NCBI RefSeq assembly: GCF_029960815.1
Contig: NZ_JASBRE010000018.1
Location: 1 to 64,000 of the forward strand
Direction of reading: 5' to 3'
Source of the DNA: Pseudomonas sp. AL03
GTDB taxonomy: Bacteria; Pseudomonadota; Gammaproteobacteria; Pseudomonadales; Pseudomonadaceae
DNA: 64,000 nucleotides
Of the stretch, positions 26,206-33,267 are shown in pieces. The notes beneath the pieces are model-generated. The model was not told the DNA's origin and ran no database searches. It saw only the letters and a list, made by a program, of their open reading frames with translations. A program made the position numbers and the translations under genes. How positions within the stretch are numbered: position 1 is the stretch's first letter; each line of letters opens with the position of its first letter.

Positions 26206-26245
26206 CCTTTGTGGCAGTTGCCTAGCTCGGCAGCTGCTACAAAGG
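26206..26245. repeat. Inverted repeat (REP-like) after chemoreceptor gene
   Basis: CCTTTGTGGCAGTTGCC and GGCAGCTGCTACAAAGG are near-perfect inverted arms three bases after the stop codon. It is a REP-type palindrome that could also stop transcription. Confidence 0.65.
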
Positions 26246-26324
26246 ACAGCGCACGCCGGTTCTACTCGGTAGCGTCTGCCGTTACAATCCGCCCCCCCTC
26301 TTAAACTTCCCCCAAGGAACCGCC

Positions 26325-26888
26325 ATGTCCGGGCTTGAACTGTTTGCCGCCACCCTCGGTGTCATTGCCGTTTGGTTGACGGTCAAACAGAACCCCTGGT
26401 GCTGGCCGATCGGCCTGGTCATGGTGCTGCTTTATAGCTGGATCTTTTTTGAGGTGAAGCTGTACTCGGACATGCTGCTGCAGGTGATTTACGCCGCGTT
26501 GCAGCTCTATGGCTGGTGGCAGTGGACGCGTGCGGGGGATGCGCAGCAGGGTCGGCAAGTCAGCCTGCTCGACGGTAAATCGGTCGCTTTCGGCCTGGTC
26601 ATTGGAGCGGTCGGCAGTTTGTTGTTGGGTGCTGCTATGGCGAACTGGACCGATGCCGCCCAACCCTGGCTCGATGCCGCGCTGACGGGGTTCAGCCTGG
26701 TGGCGCAATTATGGATGGCGCAAAAACGCGTGCAGTGCTGGCCGCTGTGGATCGTCCTGGACTGTATTTTCGTCGGCCTGTTCCTGTACAAGGGAATGTA
26801 CCTGACTGCTGCCCTGTATGGTCTGTTCACCCTGCTGGCCATTAAAGGCTGGCGCACATGGCGCAGCGATCCGCTGCTGTGCCCATGA
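26325..26888 (+). CDS. pnuC: PnuC family nicotinamide riboside transporter
   Basis: A 187-residue inner membrane protein with about seven short helices and the PnuC tryptophan-rich motifs NPWCWPIGLV, LQLYGWWQW and RVQCWPLWIVLD. PnuC channels nicotinamide riboside inwards by facilitated diffusion, driven by its phosphorylation. The next gene, overlapping by four bases (ATGA), encodes the matching kinase, which supports this substrate. Start ATG 26325 follows CCAAGGAACC. Confidence 0.92.
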   Translation: MSGLELFAATLGVIAVWLTVKQNPWCWPIGLVMVLLYSWIFFEVKLYSDMLLQVIYAALQLYGWWQWTRAGDAQQGRQVSLLDGKSVAFGLVIGAVGSLLLGAAMANWTDAAQPWLDAALTGFSLVAQLWMAQKRVQCWPLWIVLDCIFVGLFLYKGMYLTAALYGLFTLLAIKGWRTWRSDPLLCP

Positions 26889-27409
26889 AGGTGTTGGTGC
26901 TGGCAGGGCCGGAATCCAGCGGCAAAAGCTGGCTTTCAAGCGAGATTTACGGCAATTTTGGCGGCATATTGGTCGGTGAGTACGTTCGGCATTTCATCGA
27001 AAGTGAAGCCCGCGTAACCTGCTATGAAGACATTACATCCATAGCGCATGGCCAACTGAATTGGGAAGATGAAGCACGCGCCAAACAACCGTCACTGTTG
27101 ATTCTCGATACGCACCTCTTAAGCAATATCCTTTGGAGTCGCACTTTGTTTGGCGCTTGCCCGACGTGGATCGAGCAAGCATTGCTGGCACGGCACTACG
27201 ACCTGCATTTGCTGCTGAGCCCTGAAACCGTGGCCTGGCATGACGACGGGCAGCGTTGCCAACCGCAACTGGCAGAACGCCAGGCGTTTTTCCAGGCCAG
27301 CCGCCAATGGCTTGACCTGCACCGCCAGCCTTGCCAGGTGCTGCAAGGTGATTGGAAACAGCGCAAGGACGTGGCCTTCGAAGCTGTGACGCGCTTGCTC
27401 AAGGCCTGA
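26885..27409 (+). CDS. NadR-like nicotinamide riboside kinase (AAA family ATPase)
   Basis: A 174-residue P-loop kinase similar to the C-terminal kinase domain of NadR. Walker A is GPESSGKSWLS at residues 8-18; the sequence ILDTHLLSNILWS is the second nucleotide-site segment. It would convert nicotinamide riboside to NMN and so trap what PnuC brings in. The ATG at 26885 overlaps the pnuC stop, so expression is coupled. There is no N-terminal HTH or NMN adenylyltransferase domain as in enteric NadR. Confidence 0.88.
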   Translation: MKVLVLAGPESSGKSWLSSEIYGNFGGILVGEYVRHFIESEARVTCYEDITSIAHGQLNWEDEARAKQPSLLILDTHLLSNILWSRTLFGACPTWIEQALLARHYDLHLLLSPETVAWHDDGQRCQPQLAERQAFFQASRQWLDLHRQPCQVLQGDWKQRKDVAFEAVTRLLKA

Positions 27410-27512
27410 CAGGGGTACCCCGCCCTGCCGCAAATGTCCATTCCTGAAACACCCTCCCCTGCGAAAACCCGCGAGCTAAAGCGGCCCGAGCACTCCAGCA
27501 AAAAAATGTTAA

Positions 27513-27598
27513 GCCACTGATACAACCTGCCTTCAACGCCCCTAGCGAGCAATGCCGCCAGCATGGACGACGGTTTTGCGCGGCTCTGTATCAGTGGC
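27513..27598. promoter_or_regulatory. Spaced inverted repeat upstream of fap operon (candidate enhancer sites)
   Basis: GCCACTGATACA at 27513-27524 and TGTATCAGTGGC at 27587-27598 are perfect reverse complements, about 74 bases apart. They lie roughly 95-180 bases before the start expected from the -24/-12 promoter, the distance where sigma-54 activators bind. Confidence 0.6.
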
Positions 27599-27668
27599 GT
27601 TACAAAAATTTTTTGACTACCTCGACAATTAACGCCAATCAACTGTTTTTAAAAGAAAAACAAAAACC

Positions 27669-27682
27669 GGCACACCTTCTGC
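27669..27682 (+). promoter_or_regulatory. Sigma-54 (-24/-12) promoter of the fap operon
   Basis: The sequence CGGCACACCTTCTGCTC has GG at 27669-27670 and GC at 27681-27682 separated by exactly ten bases, with the GGCAC and TGC elements of the RpoN consensus. The fapA start is about 60 bases downstream. No comparable sigma-70 boxes stand out in the gap. Confidence 0.7.
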
Positions 27683-27740
27683 TCTCTTCCTCGTAACGCT
27701 GATAAGGGCCAGCGTTCCACTTACAGAAGGAATTGCCGCT

Positions 27741-28178
27741 GTGGGGAAATTTGATAAAAAAATCTATAGCCTCCTGCTGATCGGATGCGCACTGGGCTCA
27801 AGTGTTTGCCTGCCTGTACAGGCTGATAACGGCATTATCATTATCAAACGTGATGTCCAACCGCGCATGGCAACCCGTCCGCCGGTAATGCCCGACCCTA
27901 ACCCCACGACCGCCAATGCCAACCCGTCCAAACACATCCTCAGCCAAACGAACGAGTTGAGCGACGGTGACTTTGCCAACGTCGCCAGTGGTGCAGGCAT
28001 CTCCCGCCTGGTCGCTCAAGGTTCCAACAACCTGGGCGGCAATATCACCAACCAGACCCAGCTTTCCAACCTCCCCGCTGGACGTTCGGGAAATTCGGGT
28101 AACGGTATTGCCAACATGGTCAATTCAAACATCCAGCAAGGCCTGGGTGCTCTGAAAGTCATAACGGGAGACCGTTAA
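27741..28178 (+). CDS. fapA: Functional amyloid assembly protein FapA
   Basis: A 145-residue secreted protein, signal peptide about residues 1-28 (LLLIGCALGSSVCLPVQA). The mature part is Asn/Gly/Ser-rich with the amyloid-like segment GAGISRLVAQGSNNLGGNITNQ. FapA is thought to be a periplasmic chaperone or minor component that influences FapC fibril formation. The start is GTG 27741 with an AGAAGGA ribosome site; the identification rests mainly on being first in a complete fapABCDEF order. The next gene starts one base after its stop. Confidence 0.88.
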   Translation: MGKFDKKIYSLLLIGCALGSSVCLPVQADNGIIIIKRDVQPRMATRPPVMPDPNPTTANANPSKHILSQTNELSDGDFANVASGAGISRLVAQGSNNLGGNITNQTQLSNLPAGRSGNSGNGIANMVNSNIQQGLGALKVITGDR

Positions 28179-28179
28179 G

Positions 28180-28752
28180 ATGAATCGTACGCTGCTGATT
28201 ATCGCCATGTTTTGCAGTGCAACGACCTTTGCCCAACCTCCCGTCATCAATAACGCCGAAATCGACAGTTCGGGCATGCAGTACCACGGCAACCTCACGG
28301 TCAACCAGGCTGCGGGCGATCAACAGCAACAGGCCAACGCCCGGGCCATCGCCATTGGCCATGGAGCCAGCGCGACCACACAGATTCGCCAACGGTTGCG
28401 GACGCGGGTCGACCCCAGGATCGATGCCCATTCCAGCATTCAAGGCGATTCCTTCAGCCACGGCAACGGCGTACTGGGCGTCAACCAGAGCGCGGGCGCC
28501 AGCAACCAGCAAGCCAACGCACTGCGTATCAGCGTCAGTGCTCAGCCGCAAAGTATCGACGACAGCGTCCTCAGGCAACAGAACGTGACGCTGATCACCA
28601 ACTCCGATCCAACTGACTCTGCACCAGGCTATCGCCAGGTCGCTACCAGCGATCAGGCCTTCACCGGTAGCCGTGGGGTGATCCAGTTGAATCAGAGCGC
28701 CGGGGTGGGAAACCGAACTGCCAACACCCTGAGCGTACGGGTCACGGATTGA
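28180..28752 (+). CDS. fapB: Minor amyloid subunit / nucleator FapB
   Basis: A 190-residue secreted amyloid protein with signal peptide 1-18 (ending TFA). Three imperfect repeats are seen, each with the NQ(S/A)AG core: LTVNQAAGDQQQQANA (about 46), LGVNQSAGASNQQANA (about 103) and IQLNQSAGVGNRTANT (about 168). FapB is the minor fibril component and the likely nucleator for FapC. It has no cysteine in the mature chain. It lies between fapA (one-base gap) and fapC. Confidence 0.93.
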   Translation: MNRTLLIIAMFCSATTFAQPPVINNAEIDSSGMQYHGNLTVNQAAGDQQQQANARAIAIGHGASATTQIRQRLRTRVDPRIDAHSSIQGDSFSHGNGVLGVNQSAGASNQQANALRISVSAQPQSIDDSVLRQQNVTLITNSDPTDSAPGYRQVATSDQAFTGSRGVIQLNQSAGVGNRTANTLSVRVTD

Positions 28753-28803
28753 CCCAAACAGGTAGGTACAACACTTAACCTAAAATAAGTACGGAGAATC
28801 ACC

Positions 28804-30252
28804 ATGAAACCTTCGATGGCAATAAAGCCTCTGGTTTTTGCAATCGCCGCGGTATTGGCTGTTGCTGCACAAGCTGGTCAGAACGATCGACGTGGTGGCA
28901 ACCACACCCCTCGTCCAATATGGATCCAAACCGACGCGACTGCCAATGCGAGCGATAGGCAGAACAGTACCGGCAACCGCATCTACAACGAAGGGACTCA
29001 GAACTCAGCCGAGATGAGCAGCTCTGGCTCAGGTTCGAGCGGCAACGTCGGCATCAACGTGGCAGCAGGCGCGGGCAACCAACAAGACAACGCGGCCGCC
29101 ATCGCAAACGCTGGCTCCGACTCCAGTCTCGATAACAGCTTCGTGTTCGGCCATGCCAACGCCAGCGCTAGAGTCCAGCAACACAGCAACAACAACAAGG
29201 TCTACAACCACGGCACCACAAACTCTGCCGTTATGAGCGGATCGGCCGATGGCAGCAACGGCAATATGGGGATCAACATTGCTGGCGGCGACCTTAACCA
29301 ACAGAAAAACACCATGGCAATTGCCAACTCCAACTCCCCGCTGGGTAGCGCAAGAGCCACCGCCTCTGCCAATCAAAACGGTCCTGGCCTGACAGTGAAT
29401 AACAACGCCGATCGGACGTACCGTGTGGATACGATTACGGTTACCAACACGGCCAGCGGTAGTTTCTCTAAAGATAAGTCATTCGAGGTTAGCGGCAGTG
29501 AAAGCGCTTCTTCGAGCTGGGCCGCGGCCGGTTCCAACAGCTCTAATAGCAGCGGTTCCCTAAGCATTGATGTAAGCGGTTCTTCCGCCAGCAATGCGAG
29601 TGGTTCCAACAGCAGCGCTGCGAGCGGTTCCAACAGCAGTTCTGCGAGCGGTTCCAACAGCAGTTCTGCGAGCGGTTCTTCGAGTGCATCCTTGAGCGCT
29701 TCCTTGGGCGCTACTTTGGACATTGATAAGGCGGCTTCCAGTTCCACTACCGTCAACAATGGCTTTGGCGATCGCACCCGCAGCAGGAGTTCCGAGTCAT
29801 CGCTTAGCGCATCGCTTGACGCAACGCTTGACGTAGCGGTAGACAAATCGTTCGAAAAATCGCGCGAATCCTCGTTCGACATTTCTCGCGACTCCTCGTA
29901 CGACAAATCGCATGAATCCTCGTACGACAAATCGCGCAATTCCTCGTTCGAAAAATCGTTCGATAAGTCGTTCGAGAAATCGAACGCCTCCTCGTTCGAA
30001 AAATCGGCCAGTCAATCGTCCGAATCCGAGTTCGCAAAAGCGGGAAGCTTCAGTGAGAGCAGTTCATTTGATTTGAGCAACACCTATTCCTATCAAGTGC
30101 TGACTCCAACTGGCTGGGCTAACCCTGTGACCAACACTGCAACCCTGAGCGGTTCGGTGAATGGTGGCAGTGGCAACCTGGGCGTCAACGTGGCTGCCGG
30201 TGTGGGTAACCAACAAAGCAACTCGCTGGCCATTGCCAACCAATCGTTCTAA
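28804..30252 (+). CDS. fapC: Major amyloid fibril subunit FapC with long repetitive linker
   Basis: A 482-residue secreted amyloid subunit, signal peptide 1-24 (ending AQAG). Three conserved amyloid repeats occur at about 80-103 (GNVGINVAAGAGNQQDN), 153-176 (GNMGINIAGGDLNQQKN) and 457-480 (GNLGVNVAAGVGNQQSN). Linker 1 is about 50 residues; linker 2 is about 280 residues and unusually long. It is Ser-rich, with two blocks of eight-residue repeats (ASGSNSSx, then KSxxSSFD/E). There is no cysteine. It forms the extracellular fibrils that strengthen biofilms. The start ATG 28804 has a GGAGAATC ribosome site. Confidence 0.95.
   Translation: MKPSMAIKPLVFAIAAVLAVAAQAGQNDRRGGNHTPRPIWIQTDATANASDRQNSTGNRIYNEGTQNSAEMSSSGSGSSGNVGINVAAGAGNQQDNAAAIANAGSDSSLDNSFVFGHANASARVQQHSNNNKVYNHGTTNSAVMSGSADGSNGNMGINIAGGDLNQQKNTMAIANSNSPLGSARATASANQNGPGLTVNNNADRTYRVDTITVTNTASGSFSKDKSFEVSGSESASSSWAAAGSNSSNSSGSLSIDVSGSSASNASGSNSSAASGSNSSSASGSNSSSASGSSSASLSASLGATLDIDKAASSSTTVNNGFGDRTRSRSSESSLSASLDATLDVAVDKSFEKSRESSFDISRDSSYDKSHESSYDKSRNSSFEKSFDKSFEKSNASSFEKSASQSSESEFAKAGSFSESSSFDLSNTYSYQVLTPTGWANPVTNTATLSGSVNGGSGNLGVNVAAGVGNQQSNSLAIANQSF
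29596..29691 (+). repeat. 24-bp tandem repeat in fapC (ASGSNSSx block)
   Basis: Four consecutive 24-base units beginning GCGAG(T/C)GGTTCCAACAGCAG, units two and three identical, the fourth diverging in its second half. They encode ASGSNSSA, ASGSNSSS, ASGSNSSS and ASGSSSAS, and so expand or contract without frameshift. Confidence 0.9.
29842..30006 (+). repeat. 24-bp degenerate tandem repeat in fapC (KSxxSSFD block)
   Basis: About seven units with TCGTTCGA(A/C)AAATCG-like cores encode eight-residue motifs such as KSRESSFD, ISRDSSYD, KSHESSYD, KSRNSSFE, KSFDKSFE and KSNASSFE. Each unit carries one aromatic residue and both positive and negative charges. Confidence 0.9.
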
Positions 30253-30266
30253 TTGCTGTCTCTGGA

Positions 30267-30290
30267 GGCCCCCTTATGGGGGCCTTTTTT
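30267..30290 (+). terminator. Strong terminator between fapC and fapD
   Basis: GGCCCCC (30267-30273) and GGGGGCC (30278-30284) flank a TTAT loop and are followed by six T residues, 15 bases after the fapC stop and 26 before fapD. It should lower read-through into fapDEF. Confidence 0.9.
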
Positions 30291-30315
30291 CAACACAACC
30301 AGAAGGCATCCCACT

Positions 30316-30996
30316 ATGCGCATTATCGCCTTGGCATTTTTGCTTTGTGTGACCAGTGTGAGCGAGGCTGCACAAATACCGCTTTCCGTCCTGCCGGGTG
30401 GCGCGGTGGTGTTCAAGCCGATCCAAAGCGTGCGTGAGCGCAAGTTTTCCGACCTGGTGCAACAGAAAACCGACTTCAGTTGCGGCGCAGCTGCGCTGGC
30501 GACCGTATTGCGCCAGGCCTATTGGCTGGACGTAAACGAAGAACAAATCATCGAAGGCATGCTGTCACACTCCGACCAGGATCTTGTCCGCGTCCAGGGC
30601 TTCTCCATGCTCGACATGAAGCGTTACGTGGAAAGTATCGGCATGCGGGCCCGTGGCTACCGGGTAGCGCCGGAAACGTTGAGCGAAATCAGAATTCCGG
30701 TTGTGGTCCTCTTGGATATCCGTGGCTACAAACATTTTGTGGTCATGCAAAGAGTCGATAAGGGCTGGGTCTATATCGGAGATCCGGTACTCGGTCATAA
30801 ACGTTACAAAGTCGACGACTTTGTCAAAGGCTGGAACGGCATCATCTTTGCCGTCATCGGCCAAGGCTACGACAAAACCAATGCGTTGCTCGACCCACCC
30901 CTGCCACTGACCGCCAAGAACCGCATCAACACCTTCAGCCCGGTGCAAGACGCAGAGTTGATGGATTTCGGATTCATCCAAAGCGACTTCTTCTAA
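30316..30996 (+). CDS. fapD: C39-type cysteine peptidase FapD
   Basis: A 226-residue papain-like C39 peptidase with signal peptide (residues 1-20, ending SEA), placing it in the periplasm. The catalytic cysteine is in QQKTDFSCGAAALATVL, the histidine in GYKHFVVM and the aspartate in YIGDPVLG. FapD is required for fibril export and may clip Fap subunits. The ATG at 30316 fits the signal peptide; the upstream in-frame codons run through the terminator hairpin. Confidence 0.94.
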   Translation: MRIIALAFLLCVTSVSEAAQIPLSVLPGGAVVFKPIQSVRERKFSDLVQQKTDFSCGAAALATVLRQAYWLDVNEEQIIEGMLSHSDQDLVRVQGFSMLDMKRYVESIGMRARGYRVAPETLSEIRIPVVVLLDIRGYKHFVVMQRVDKGWVYIGDPVLGHKRYKVDDFVKGWNGIIFAVIGQGYDKTNALLDPPLPLTAKNRINTFSPVQDAELMDFGFIQSDFF

Positions 30997-31030
30997 TAAC
31001 AAGGGAGCACGACGCTCCGGGAGCATTCCA

Positions 31031-31771
31031 ATGAAGACTCCAATCTGGCTGGCCGTGGTTTGCCTGGCCGCCAGCCTGCCGACCCCTGCACAGACGTTCA
31101 AACCCATTGAGCTGAATGATCAGGAATTGGCGACCCTGCGAGGCCGCTATGTCATGCCGGGACGGATCATCAGTTTCGGCATTGTCATGACCAGCACTTG
31201 GCAAAATGCCAACGGTGAAGTGATCGGGGCAACTTCCTCGATGCACATTCAACAATCGACCATCAAGCCACAGTTCTATGTGTCGATAATCAACGAAAAA
31301 GGTAATGGCTCAGCGCGTTCGCAAGGCACCGGTACCGTCACTGGCGGCAGCGGCCTCAACAGCACCGAAGGCGTCACTCAAGTCGTGCGTGTTGCCGGCG
31401 ACCATAACGCTGCCTACAACAACGTTGATATCAACGTCACAAAGGCTAACCAAGCGCCAGCAACGCAACAGCAGGGCCAGGCATTGGCCGCAGGCTCGAC
31501 GATGGTCGGCGCCAATGGCGCGGGCTCGCTGAGCATTTCCTCGACCGGTGCTGGTGTGCAACTCAACATCGTGGCCAACAACAACCAGGGCAGTACCGTA
31601 CAACGCCTGGCCCAGGGTGGGCTGATGCAGAACACGACGTTGCTCGGCGGTGGCAACCAGGTCAGCAACCTCACGTCCTTCAATGTCGTGCTGCGTGACA
31701 ACGTGCCGACAGCCGGGTCGCTGAACGGCAACCTGGACCAGCTCAAAGGCCTTCGCACTCTCGGATTCTGA
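31031..31771 (+). CDS. fapE: Fap amyloid component FapE
   Basis: A 246-residue secreted protein, signal peptide 1-21 (ending PAQ). The N-terminal part reads LNDQELATLRGRYVMPGRIISFG, the known start of FapE; the C-terminal half is Asn/Gly/Ser-rich with beta-type segments (VVRVAGDHNAAYNNVDINV, VQLNIVANNNQGS). FapE is a minor extracellular component of fibrils. It follows fapD by 34 bases with a GGGAGCATTCC site before the ATG. Confidence 0.92.
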   Translation: MKTPIWLAVVCLAASLPTPAQTFKPIELNDQELATLRGRYVMPGRIISFGIVMTSTWQNANGEVIGATSSMHIQQSTIKPQFYVSIINEKGNGSARSQGTGTVTGGSGLNSTEGVTQVVRVAGDHNAAYNNVDINVTKANQAPATQQQGQALAAGSTMVGANGAGSLSISSTGAGVQLNIVANNNQGSTVQRLAQGGLMQNTTLLGGGNQVSNLTSFNVVLRDNVPTAGSLNGNLDQLKGLRTLGF

Positions 31772-31817
31772 TCTACGCTCAGTCTCATCAGATGTAATCA
31801 GAAGGGACGGCTAACCC

Positions 31818-33098
31818 ATGCACCGATCGTTAACGTTCAGAGCTATCGTTTGTTTGAGTAGCCTGGCCCCGGTCACACTGCTATACGCAGCACCGGACCC
31901 CCAGGTCGAAATACTAAAACAAGAACTCATGGAGTTGAAACAGCGTTACGAAGCACAACAGAACGCGCTGATGGTACTCGAGCAACGCGTTCGCCAAGTC
32001 GAAGAAACACCTGCGACACCTGCTCCCAAACGCCTGACCAAATCCCCCGCCGAAACGACCAAGGGTGGCCAGACGGTGGCCGCCGGTGCGCCGGGAACCA
32101 CAGGCAGTTCATACGGCCAATCGCTCAAGGATGATTCGGAGCCTGCGCAAAGCGTTTCCAACCTGTATGACGAAGCCAGCGGCTTCTTCGGTGGCGGCAA
32201 GTTCAGCCTCGAAACCGGCCTGACCTACACGCACTACGATACCCGTGCGCTGACGCTCAATGGCTTCCTGGCACTGGACTCGATTTTCCTCGGTAACATC
32301 AACCTCGACCGTATCAAGGCGGATAACTGGACCCTGGACCTGACCGCCCGCTACAACGTGGCACAACGCTGGCAGTTCGATATTAACGTCCCCGTGGTTT
32401 ATCGCGAATCAACGTATTCCTCCGGTGGCGCCGGTGGCGCGGGCCCGGTGACGTCGGACGCAACCGTTACCCGCGACCCGACCATCGGCGATGTGAACGT
32501 TGGCGTTGCTTACAAGTTTCTGGATGAGTCGGCCAACCTGCCCGACGCGGTCGTTACACTGCGCGTCAAGGCGCCGACCGGTAAAGACCCTTACGGCATC
32601 AAGCTGGTCAATGACCCAAACAACGATAACCTCTCGGTACCCGAGGACTTGCCTACCGGCAATGGTGTCTGGTCGATCACCCCGGGTATCTCGCTGGTCA
32701 AGACCTTCGACCCGGCCGTGCTGTTCGGCAGCCTGGCCTACACCTACAACATGGAAGACTCTTTCAGCGACATCAGCCCTCAGATCAACTCCAAGGTGCC
32801 CGGGGACGTGAAACTGGGCAATTCCTGGCAGGTTGGCGCCGGCATTGCATTCGCCTTGAACGAGAAGATGAGTATGTCGTTCTCGTTCACCGATCAGTTC
32901 GCCCGCAAGAGCAAGATCAAGCCGGACGGTGGTGATTGGCAATCGATTTCCAACAGCGATTACAACTCGGCCAACTTCAACATCGGCATGACCCTGGCAG
33001 CAACCGATAACCTGACGATCGTTCCCAACCTGGCCATCGGCCTGACCGACGACTCGCCAGACTTTTCCTTCAGCCTGAAATTCCCGTACTACTTCTAA
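31818..33098 (+). CDS. fapF: Outer-membrane amyloid exporter FapF
   Basis: A 426-residue outer membrane protein. A signal peptide (1-25) is followed by a coiled coil (about 30-66, ILKQELMELKQRYEAQQNA), which in the known FapF forms a trimer gating domain, then a disordered segment, then a 12-stranded beta-barrel from about 130 ending in FSFSLKFPYYF with the C-terminal aromatic typical of outer membrane proteins. It secretes FapB, FapC and FapE. It closes the operon, followed by a terminator. Confidence 0.95.
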   Translation: MHRSLTFRAIVCLSSLAPVTLLYAAPDPQVEILKQELMELKQRYEAQQNALMVLEQRVRQVEETPATPAPKRLTKSPAETTKGGQTVAAGAPGTTGSSYGQSLKDDSEPAQSVSNLYDEASGFFGGGKFSLETGLTYTHYDTRALTLNGFLALDSIFLGNINLDRIKADNWTLDLTARYNVAQRWQFDINVPVVYRESTYSSGGAGGAGPVTSDATVTRDPTIGDVNVGVAYKFLDESANLPDAVVTLRVKAPTGKDPYGIKLVNDPNNDNLSVPEDLPTGNGVWSITPGISLVKTFDPAVLFGSLAYTYNMEDSFSDISPQINSKVPGDVKLGNSWQVGAGIAFALNEKMSMSFSFTDQFARKSKIKPDGGDWQSISNSDYNSANFNIGMTLAATDNLTIVPNLAIGLTDDSPDFSFSLKFPYYF

Positions 33099-33110
33099 TC
33101 CGGACCCCAC

Positions 33111-33141
33111 GAAAAAGCCCGCTTTTTCGGCGGGTTTTTTT
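33111..33141 (+). terminator. Rho-independent terminator after fapF
   Basis: AAAAGCCCGC and GCGGGTTTTTTT pair around a short T-rich loop and end in a T run, 13 bases after the fapF stop. Confidence 0.85.
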
Positions 33142-33149
33142 GTTGATCC

Positions 33150-33256
33150 TGTAGGAGCGAGGCTTGCCCGCGAAGAACGATAGCGCGGTGATTCAGTTAA
33201 ACCGCGTAGCGTTCTTCGCGGGCAAGTCGGATCGCCGCACCGCTCGCTCCTACGGG
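33150..33256. repeat. Paired REP element
   Basis: GTAGGAGCGAGGCTTGCCCG and its inverted partner (GGCAAGTCGGATCGCCGCACC then GCTCGCTCCTAC) flank a central dyad of TCTTCGCGGG / CCCGCGAAGA. The right half recurs at 38331-38429 in both orientations. Confidence 0.85.
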
Positions 33257-33267
33257 TCTGCAATCGC

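Noticed and set aside
29596..30006. Regular 24-bp repeats that could suggest a CRISPR-like array
   Set aside because: The units are contiguous with no unique spacers and stay in the fapC frame, encoding eight-residue motifs.
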